Shown one piece after another: positions 58,301-64,000 of a DNA stretch of 64,000 nt. The stretch is from positions 310,001 through 374,000 of the forward strand of contig NZ_FXTB01000004.1 in NCBI RefSeq assembly GCF_900182605.1, read 5' to 3'. The notes under the pieces were generated by a model. It did not search any database. It worked only from the letters and a program-made list of their open reading frames with translations, and was not told the DNA's origin. A program made the position numbers and the translations under genes. The stretch's first letter is position 1. The number at the start of each line of letters is the position of its first letter. The stretch comes from Saccharicrinis carchari. Lineage in GTDB: Bacteria; Bacteroidota; Bacteroidia; Bacteroidales; Marinilabiliaceae.

Positions 58301-58604
58301 GGTCTTCGGTATCAGGCACCATAGACACGTTGATGGTACTCTGCCCGGTGTAAGGCACCTCTTGGGTCTCCATGCCTATAAAAGAAAATAAAATGCTTGT
58401 TGCATTTTCAGGTACATTCAATTGGTACGTACCATCCATTTGGGATATCGTCCCGGTGGTGGTGCCCTTAACAACAATAGATACTCCGGGAACAGGGTCG
58501 CCAAGATTATCGACGATTTTACCCGTAAGAGCTTTTGTTTGGGCTGTAAGTGTCTCTAGCCCTATAAAAAGAACCAGACACAGTAATAATGCTAATTTGC
58601 GCAT
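55395..58604 (-). CDS. SusC/RagA-family TonB-dependent transporter, copy 2
   Basis: 1069 residues. Plug and barrel are the same as copy 1, but residues 1-112 differ: Ser9 to Cys, DSLGDP to DNLGDP, SRPDGTYQINVPTN to SQMDGTYQLNVPEN, EDKEVVYS to ETQEVPYT, and ADIES to PDTED. The changes fall in the regulatory-like domain before the plug. It keeps all features of a working transporter. Confidence 0.95.
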   Translation of the reverse strand: MRKLALLLCLVLFIGLETLTAQTKALTGKIVDNLGDPVPGVSIVVKGTTTGTISQMDGTYQLNVPENATSILFSFIGMETQEVPYTGQSTINVSMVPDTEDLDEVVVTALGIKRSEKSLGTAVTKVDQSQLVQKAESDVLKTMEGKVPGVNISSSGGSAGSATRITIRGTSSMLGNNEPLVVVDGIPYSNQNYQTTNMSTGGGAYGNAMATIDPNDIESMSVLKGASASALYGSRAANGVILITTKSGNARDTNKKFEITVNSSVTWEQIASLPDYQNTYGNGSNFNYANSNGSWGPRFDSMDSIPVWDGYKDYVGVLPGLDSDSVPYVAQPNNVESLFDTGMLVENSISIQKGSQTGAFNVTMSNSQNDSYIPFGEFERTSISVGGNSKLSNGFSVNGNLSFSTTDQTSGIFGNNQSSSDGGGGSGFARTLWLGRTWNMNLPYEDPVTGFPISTSPSQYDHPLWSWKHNQVRTQQDRTVANFGLDYEFAPWLNVSYKLGYNNLATNRLEIIDLGSRKFAGGGAIYEDHIQFREIESNLLLNVNKRLGDDFTIDGVIGHQVNQREQMRYTYQGKDFVSPGIYNMANVQSIVNTKSEEYKRRLIGLFFSGTLGYQDFAYLTVKGRNDWSSTLAPDNWSYFYPAVEGSFVFTNLIDIDKNILTYGKLRASWGKTGNDAGVYSIYPYYNIKTSTYFTDAAYPFNGQSTYSLPNTANNINLSPEFSTDFEIGAELRFLRNRIGIDLTYYNKVTTDLITAVQTPATSGYDQNYINVGEITNKGIELMLDANPVNYGGFSWDIIYTFAKNDNEVTELFGKDDDKVVLYGLFGDPQIVAQVGSPVASFEGNVPLRDDAGNLLIDFASGLPLIAPDKEIIGDPYHDFEMGLSNTLSFKGISVSAHLTYKHGGDFYSNSITSLLGRGVTKDNEDREKTVIVPGYYGDPNTNGPLLVDGNKVENSTQIQVNDLYFSSGDVSSFAINSVGYYQVYDRSVWRLNELAVGYNLPKSLLNRTPFGSVYLGFVGRNLWYHAPNLPEHTNFDPDMGTYGSGNVQGVEYSGAPSVKRYGFNLKVTF

Positions 58605-58642
58605 AAAACAAAAGGTTTAAATTAATAAATGTGTGTTTATTT

Positions 58643-58990
58643 AAAAGTTTAAAAGCGATATATTTAGGACTACATCATGCATTACAAACTGTTATAATAT
58701 TGCATAATCCACTACCGTTTGCGATGTCGTATTATTTAAACAACATGGCTTACGCTTACAAATCCATAAATTTAAGATAACAATCACTTGCGATTTCCAT
58801 TCGATTAAAGGTTTTTGTAATTAGTAGTACTCAATGTGAGTTAAATCATTTGTAAAAGTGGTGGAACACTTACAGTTTATAAATGAATGGACAAATATAT
58901 AATTTTTATTGGACGCACAATGACAAATCAACACATTTTAAACCATTGCGGTGATAATTCTATTATTTGACGGATAAATAATCGCGATAT
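58643..58990. other. Upstream region of SusCD copy 2
   Basis: 348 bp without a gene. It contains the conserved block at 58802-58822, TTACAAAT-type words at 58755 and 58848, and a possible -7 box TATATTTG (minus strand, 58899-58892) with TTG 18 bases upstream. Confidence 0.5.
58802..58822 (-). promoter_or_regulatory. Conserved upstream block, SusC copy 2
   Basis: Exact match to 51996-52016. Spacing from the SusC start agrees with copy 1 to within 2 bp. Retention in diverged DNA suggests function or shared ancestry of the upstream region. Confidence 0.5.
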
Positions 58991-61213
58991 TTACTCTATT
59001 TCCTTTTTTCGGTAGGCATTTACAAACAGAATATTTCCCATGCCATCGTAGCGCGTAAAGCACTCGGTGCCCTTTTTAATATCATCGGACGAAAAGCCGG
59101 TGATGGTAAGGTCGGCATCATGACTTTTATTGCGTATAATTTCTTCCTTACGGTCGCCTTCGCTAAAAAGTATCATTTGCACATTGCCCGGTGCAATGGG
59201 CAGCCGACCTGATTTAATCAAATCGAGCCATTTTTTGCGTTCACGATCTATATCGTCCGAAGGCGCCAAAAAATATATCTTGATAAAACCTTTTTTCCAA
59301 TCGGGATGACCCAAAATAATGTAAGCCATTAAAATCATCAGGTTGGCATTATAAAAATCATGCCGGCCTATCCACACATGTATTTCTTTTTTATAACCAA
59401 ATCCTTTTATCGAAGTATTCAACAAGCATACATCCATTTTGCACGAATTAAACAAGGCATAATTGTCTAAGGCGTTTTTTAGCGATGCGGGATTGTTACT
59501 GGGAAACTCAAAAAGAATTAGATTACTCCCCTTTCCTGATATACCCGATAGCTGTATTACCTGGGCAATGGCCGAGGTGTACGAGGGACTGATGATGGTA
59601 TCAATATAAACCCGTGTGTTACTTCCTTTGGCTCTGTTAATCAAGCGCTCCAGAATTTCGGATGATTGCTGGTTAGTTTGGTAGGTTAACATACCCTGCA
59701 CATAATGGATGTAAGTACCAAAGCCATATTTATGCGATATCCAGCCCAGCAAGTCGAATGCCGACTGCCGCTCAAAGCTATCGGCGCTAACGCACACTGC
59801 AAAAGGGCGCCAGTTGTAGTGCGCTTCCTCTTTATTGGCGCGCTGCACAAATATTTGTATCTGACGACTAAGCTGAAACATCACACCCTTGAAAAGCTTC
59901 TCCAACCCCCGGCGTTCCGGTCGGTATTTTGTGATAACCATATAAATAAGGCCCATGATAAGAATAGAAAGGAAGGCGTAGGTAGTATCCATTTTAAACA
60001 TCAGCCAGAACGAAAAAACTGCGCCGGCAAGTGAGTAATACCAACGGTTGTGCTTAAATGTGGGACGGAAGGCAGGGTCGGCAGCAAAGTGCTCCAAAAA
60101 GCTGATTAGACAGATCACACCATAGGTAACCATAAAAAACATGGAGATGATTTGCGCTACAAAGTTTACATCGCCAATACCGGTAAAAAAGAAGGCAATA
60201 ACAATCGTAACAATGGTTCCGTTAACCGGGTCGTTATCCTTCTCTTTTCCTTTGGCCAGCCAGCGATTGAGTATGGGGTATGGAAAAATATCATCGAAAC
60301 CTATGGCTTGCAAGGTACGTGGGGCTACCAATATGGAACCAATAGCCGATGAAAGGGTAGCGGCAGCCAGGCCGATGGGAATGATAGGACCCCAGATAGC
60401 AATGCGCTGCATTACCAACTGATCGGAAGCCAATTCTTCGGTGGATGCCGACATTGTCATTTTGTAAGCTATGGCAATATACACCACCATACCCACCAGC
60501 GTGGCCCATAAGGTACCCCTTGGGATAGCGCGTTTGGGGTCCTTTAAATCGCCCGACAAGCCAAGGCCGGCGGCAATACCCGTAAATGCCGGAAATAAAA
60601 TGGTGAAGACGTAAAAAAACGGTTTAGGATCACTTGTTTTTTCATTCAGTTCAAAAGTAACTGTCTCACCGGTAGGTGACCCTAAAAACACCATAAAAAT
60701 GGATAAAAATAATATACCCACCACTACGTAGAGTGCCTTCATACCAATGTTGGCTCCGCGTATAAGCACAACCGCACTTAGTATACCCATCATTAACAGG
60801 GTAATCAGTTTTTTAAAAAGAACGGGATCCAGGCTCAGGTTTAAATAAGGAATAATGGCATCAAAGGCCTCACCAAAAGCAATGATGTAAAAGGCCACGC
60901 TTATGGCTTGTGAAAGATACAATGCTATACCTATGGCACCACCAATGTTAAGACCAAAGGAGCGCGATATAATATAATAAGCCCCACCGCCCTGTACTTT
61001 TTGATTGGTAGCTATTTCGGCCACGGCCAAGGCTGTGGGTACAGTTACCAGATGACCTATAATGATGATGGTGATAACGCCCACAAAGCCAACGTTACCA
61101 ATGGCCCACCCGAAACGTAAAAAAAGTATGGCACCCAAAATAGTAGAAATGGCGGTCATAAATACCGGCATGGCACCAAAAGAGGCATTGGGGTTGGTGA
61201 GTGTTTTTTGCAT
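58991..61213 (-). CDS. Cation-chloride cotransporter-like permease
   Basis: 740 residues. An APC-fold N-terminal half (about 15-440, twelve membrane segments) starts FGAMPVFMTAISTILGAILFLRFG-like, with the unwound-helix region GWAIGNVG, QGGGAYYIISRSFG and the family segment LFPAFTGIAAGLGLSGDLKDPKRAIP. A ~290-residue soluble C-terminal domain has WRPFAVCVS and HDADLTITGFS, as in SLC12-type cotransporters. It probably moves cations and/or chloride or amino acids across the inner membrane; ion selectivity cannot be read. It stands alone downstream of SusCD copy 2 on the same strand. Confidence 0.85.
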   Translation of the reverse strand: MQKTLTNPNASFGAMPVFMTAISTILGAILFLRFGWAIGNVGFVGVITIIIIGHLVTVPTALAVAEIATNQKVQGGGAYYIISRSFGLNIGGAIGIALYLSQAISVAFYIIAFGEAFDAIIPYLNLSLDPVLFKKLITLLMMGILSAVVLIRGANIGMKALYVVVGILFLSIFMVFLGSPTGETVTFELNEKTSDPKPFFYVFTILFPAFTGIAAGLGLSGDLKDPKRAIPRGTLWATLVGMVVYIAIAYKMTMSASTEELASDQLVMQRIAIWGPIIPIGLAAATLSSAIGSILVAPRTLQAIGFDDIFPYPILNRWLAKGKEKDNDPVNGTIVTIVIAFFFTGIGDVNFVAQIISMFFMVTYGVICLISFLEHFAADPAFRPTFKHNRWYYSLAGAVFSFWLMFKMDTTYAFLSILIMGLIYMVITKYRPERRGLEKLFKGVMFQLSRQIQIFVQRANKEEAHYNWRPFAVCVSADSFERQSAFDLLGWISHKYGFGTYIHYVQGMLTYQTNQQSSEILERLINRAKGSNTRVYIDTIISPSYTSAIAQVIQLSGISGKGSNLILFEFPSNNPASLKNALDNYALFNSCKMDVCLLNTSIKGFGYKKEIHVWIGRHDFYNANLMILMAYIILGHPDWKKGFIKIYFLAPSDDIDRERKKWLDLIKSGRLPIAPGNVQMILFSEGDRKEEIIRNKSHDADLTITGFSSDDIKKGTECFTRYDGMGNILFVNAYRKKEIE

Positions 61214-61511
61214 ATCCCTTAGTTGTTAGTCCAAATCAAAAATAGGAAAAAAAACGAAGGTGAGCGCGCAAGCGTGCTTATCCACGGTGTAAAAACCGAA
61301 TCAGCACCAAAACTATTAGGTACAAAAGGACATTGAAATGTAAAATAATGCTTTGGGTTAGCATTAATGTAAGCAGCTTTTTTGGGTTGGATAAACCATC
61401 GCACGAGATGATTTGGGAAAAAGGCTTGTTTACTTTGGGTGAAGAAAAATAAGTTTATTCAGCAGCTTACAGTTATAGTACAGGTGGCATGAATAAAAAA
61501 AAGAAAATCAA

Positions 61512-61703
61512 TCACTTTATCATCTTCACCCGGCCTACTTGTCCTGTTTTTAATTTAATCTGTATGCCCTTTAAATGAAATTGATCTTCGTCTAATATTT
61601 CTTTTACCACACCATGGGTTAGGTGTCCCGAACGGGCATCCATGTTTTGTACTATGGCTACCTTGCTACCCACTTTAATGTTTTTTCTTTCTCTTCCGTC
61701 CAT
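61512..61703 (-). CDS. YwbE family protein
   Basis: 63 residues, close to the usual YwbE (DUF2196) length. It starts MDGRERKNIKVGSKVAIVQ, with SGHLTHGVVKEILDE and LKTGQVGRVK, the conserved family pattern. It is a small basic beta-rich cytoplasmic protein of unknown function. The 298 bp between this gene and the transporter holds no gene that I can support. Confidence 0.88.
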   Translation of the reverse strand: MDGRERKNIKVGSKVAIVQNMDARSGHLTHGVVKEILDEDQFHLKGIQIKLKTGQVGRVKMIK

Positions 61704-61842
61704 CGAATTGTCACTTTAAAATTTAACTGTCTTTTTTATCCTGCACGCACAAAAGGCCTTAGGGCCCATACATTTTAGCTTAGGCAGCATACAATAATTT
61801 GCATAGTATTGGCTAAAGCAGAGGCACACTTTGGTATAAGCG

Positions 61843-61883
61843 AAAACTCCCTATCTGTTTCGGAGAAAAAAATGGGGAGTTTT
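61843..61883. terminator. Terminator beside tRNA-Cys
   Basis: AAAACTCCC and GGGAGTTTT around a 23-base A/T-rich loop, just after the 3' end of the minus-strand tRNA-Cys. A/T runs on both sides allow either direction. Confidence 0.6.
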
Positions 61884-61888
61884 TTGTG

Positions 61889-61959
61889 AGGTTCCTGGCG
61901 GACTCGAACCGCCGTACCTGGTTTTGCAGACCAGTGCCTAACCACTCGGCCAAGGAACC
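61889..61959 (-). tRNA. tRNA-Cys (GCA)
   Basis: 71 nt: acceptor GGTTCCT/AGGAACC, anticodon arm CTGGT-CTGCAAA-ACCAG (anticodon GCA), T loop GTTCGAGTC, and discriminator T, the base expected for tRNA-Cys. Confidence 0.94.
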
Positions 61960-62253
61960 GTTTTATTAGGGATGCAAATTAAGTAATTTATTTTGTTACC
62001 CGCAAATAAACACAAGGCATTTGAGGCGTTTTTTACTTATTGCATCTGTAAATTATCGCCAATCAATTATTTATGATGCAAAATAAAAAACACAGGACTA
62101 TTTGGTAAACCTCCTGGCCTGTTTATTTTCTCAACATTTGTATGATTCAGCCCGACCAAGATAGCGCAGCATCTGTGTGCTTAAAGGATAAAATTAAAAA
62201 GCTGCAGGTCCCCATTACCGCAGTGCCATTGCTATTCCCTCTTTATATTTTTG

Positions 62254-64000
62254 TCAAATATCTATTTCAACAATTGTGATTCCACTCCCCCCAAAGCGAA
62301 TATCCTCATCCTTAAAACTTTTTACATGTGGCATGGTATTCAGCATCTCGCGCAGCATTTGTCTTAAAATGCCGTTTCCTTTACCGTGTAATATTTTCAC
62401 TGTAGCCACTTCGCACATGGCAGCATCGTCAATATGTTCGGTAACGTTTTGTATGGCTTCTTCTGCCCGTTGCCCTCTCACATCGATGTCGGGCTTAAAG
62501 GTAAGTTTTTTTTCCCTCACTTTTTCGGCCACACCTGCTCCTACACTTGGTCTGTTAAGTACACGCAGCGCTTGTTTCACTTCGTTGTTGCTCATTTTTT
62601 GCAAACGCGATGTTTTAACATTAGTAATTAAATGTCCAAAGCCCACCAAAGCATTTTTTCCGTTTACCTCCATTACTTCTCCCGGCAGGGACTGTCCTTC
62701 CAGCTTAACTTTATCCCCTTTGCGGATAACATCGTCGTGCGGTGTTTTGGTGCTTGAAGTTTGTTTTTTTACCCCTATCTCTGAATCTGACCGCGCATCT
62801 GTAGCAACATTTTCTTTTTGGCTCTCTTCTTTTTCGTCTTTTCTTTTCCTACGTTTTTTAATGCGTTCAATCTCACGATCAATTTTATGCTTTTGATTGT
62901 CGGGCTTCTCTAACTTTACTTTTAAATCGGCAAGGTTTTCGCGTGCTTTTTTGGTTCGTTCTTTCTCGGCCTGACTCTCTTTTATCTCGCGAATGGTGCG
63001 TTCAATCTGCTTATTGGCATTGGCCATCAACTGTTCCGCTTCGTGGCGCGCTTTCTCTATAATTAGTTTACGTTCGTTTTTGCTGTTTTCGAGCAAGCTG
63101 AGATATTTGTCGTACACATCCTCTAACTGCTTGTCCTTACGACGTATATTATCGCGCTTTTGTTCCCAGTAGCGTTTGTCACGGGCTATTTCGCGCAGAT
63201 GTTTGTCAAAATTAATATGATCCTCCCCTATTTGCTCTTTTGCACTATCCAGCAGGTGATCAGGCAGACCAATTTTACGGGCAATCTCAAAAGCAAAGGA
63301 GCTACCGGGCTGGCCTGTCAGCAGTTTAAACAAGGGTTTAATCTGGTGGGTATCAAATTGCATGGCGCCATTTACGATTCCCTGTGCACCCGAGGCATAA
63401 TGTTTTAAGTTGGTATAATGCGTGGTGATTACCCCATGCAGGCCCATCCGGTTATATTCTTTTAATACTGATTCGGCAATCGCACCGCCCAAGGCAGGCT
63501 CGGTACCGGTACCAAACTCATCAATCAGGATGAGGCTTTCCGGGGTACCGTTTTTAAGAAAAAACTTCATATTGACCAAATGGGAGCTGTAGGTACTCAG
63601 GTCGTTTTCGATGGATTGTTGATCGCCAATGTCGATAAATATATGCTTGTAGATACCTATGGCACTGCGCTCGTCCATAGGAACCAATAGCCCACACTGA
63701 AACATATATTGGAGTAAGCCCACTGTTTGCAAACAAACCGATTTACCGCCCGCATTGGGTCCTGAAATAAGCACAATACGCTGTTCACGGTTGAGTTGGA
63801 TGGTAAGTGGCACTACTTCCTTGCCTTCGGCCGAATGCTGCAAATACAACAAGGGGTGAGTGGCCTCCTCCCAGTTTACCTCGGGATGTGTAACCATGTT
63901 GGGCAGGCCAGCATTTATTTGTAAGGCAAATTTTGCTTTGGCACGGATAAAATCCATAATACCCAAAAATTCGTAAGAAAAAATAAGGTCGCCCAAATAT
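62254..64000 (-). CDS. mutS2: MutS2 family ATPase/Smr protein, 5' end outside window
   Basis: About 582 C-terminal residues are visible; the frame continues past the right edge. Walker A is ISGPNAGGKSVCLQT, Walker B is LILIDEFGTGTEP, and the ABC signature region is DLSTYSSHL. Next come a long charged coiled coil (about residues 255-400 of the visible part), a KOW-like segment GDKVKLEGQSLPGEVMEV, and a C-terminal Smr domain with DVRGQRAEEA and LHGKGNGILRQ. MutS2 acts on branched DNA and, in some bacteria, on collided ribosomes; which applies here is not known. Confidence 0.93.
   Translation of the reverse strand, partial: YLGDLIFSYEFLGIMDFIRAKAKFALQINAGLPNMVTHPEVNWEEATHPLLYLQHSAEGKEVVPLTIQLNREQRIVLISGPNAGGKSVCLQTVGLLQYMFQCGLLVPMDERSAIGIYKHIFIDIGDQQSIENDLSTYSSHLVNMKFFLKNGTPESLILIDEFGTGTEPALGGAIAESVLKEYNRMGLHGVITTHYTNLKHYASGAQGIVNGAMQFDTHQIKPLFKLLTGQPGSSFAFEIARKIGLPDHLLDSAKEQIGEDHINFDKHLREIARDKRYWEQKRDNIRRKDKQLEDVYDKYLSLLENSKNERKLIIEKARHEAEQLMANANKQIERTIREIKESQAEKERTKKARENLADLKVKLEKPDNQKHKIDREIERIKKRRKRKDEKEESQKENVATDARSDSEIGVKKQTSSTKTPHDDVIRKGDKVKLEGQSLPGEVMEVNGKNALVGFGHLITNVKTSRLQKMSNNEVKQALRVLNRPSVGAGVAEKVREKKLTFKPDIDVRGQRAEEAIQNVTEHIDDAAMCEVATVKILHGKGNGILRQMLREMLNTMPHVKSFKDEDIRFGGSGITIVEIDI

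Larger units (their letters stand above)
52605..58642. repeat. Tandem duplication, copy 2
   Basis: Direct repeat of 45797-51834, same orientation, offset 6808 bp. The sharp left border has no target-site duplication or insertion-sequence end. Right of 58642 the sequences differ except for the conserved block at 58802-58822. Confidence 0.92.

Overview
The window looks like a chromosomal segment of a Bacteroidota bacterium, most likely an anaerobic or facultative member of the Marinilabiliales/Bacteroidales side (order level is inference). Supporting signs are two SusC/SusD pairs, a type III glutamine synthetase, families typical of the phylum (DUF3127, DUF6146, FloA, Bacteroidetes-type ClpS), promoters of the TTTG-N19/20-TAnnTTTG type, near absence of Shine-Dalgarno sequences, and an ISAon1-type insertion-sequence remnant. 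HydF indicates an [FeFe] hydrogenase encoded elsewhere. The gene at each window edge is cut.

Layout. 1-3.3 kb: SPOR-domain protein (partial), clpS, an NfeD-like protein and floA. 3.4-5.3 kb: a tRNA island (Ser-GCT, a decayed Pro-like tRNA, two Pro-TGG, two Lys-TTT) with a multiply broken ISAon1-type transposase. 5.4-8.7 kb: an AmmeMemoRadiSam operon with fused Memo-AMMECR1, a Tat-type metallophosphatase and a radical SAM enzyme. 8.8-14.0 kb: a four-gene cluster of two related secreted proteins, a 995-residue outer-membrane barrel protein and a PapD-like chaperone. It reads as a divergent chaperone/usher-type surface assembly system and is the best candidate here for something undescribed. 14-22 kb: a PAS histidine kinase, hydF, and an ABC exporter-Ppx/GppA-response regulator operon. 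22-26 kb: DUF3127, three peptidyl-prolyl isomerases, an NlpC/P60 lipoprotein and a small membrane protein. 26-30 kb: a biotin-dependent acyl-CoA carboxylase (three subunits). 30-36 kb: a heavy-metal RND pump fused to its outer-membrane channel, plus an adaptor, preceded by a structured intergenic region with a perfect 21-bp palindrome. 36-45 kb: acrylyl-CoA-reductase-type oxidoreductase, nth, glnN, an M20 dipeptidase, a PagL-like deacylase, carA and a DUF6146 lipoprotein. 45.8-58.6 kb: a tandem duplication, offset exactly 6808 bp, of a SusC-SusD-lipoprotein operon. 59-64 kb: a cation-chloride cotransporter-like protein, YwbE, tRNA-Cys and mutS2 (partial).

The two most informative structures are the putative chaperone/usher cluster, where a strong hairpin separates the first candidate subunit from the assembly genes, and the SusCD duplication. 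In the duplication about 5.7 kb is almost identical, while the SusC N-terminal region and the upstream DNA have diverged. That mosaic suggests an old duplication later homogenised by gene conversion.
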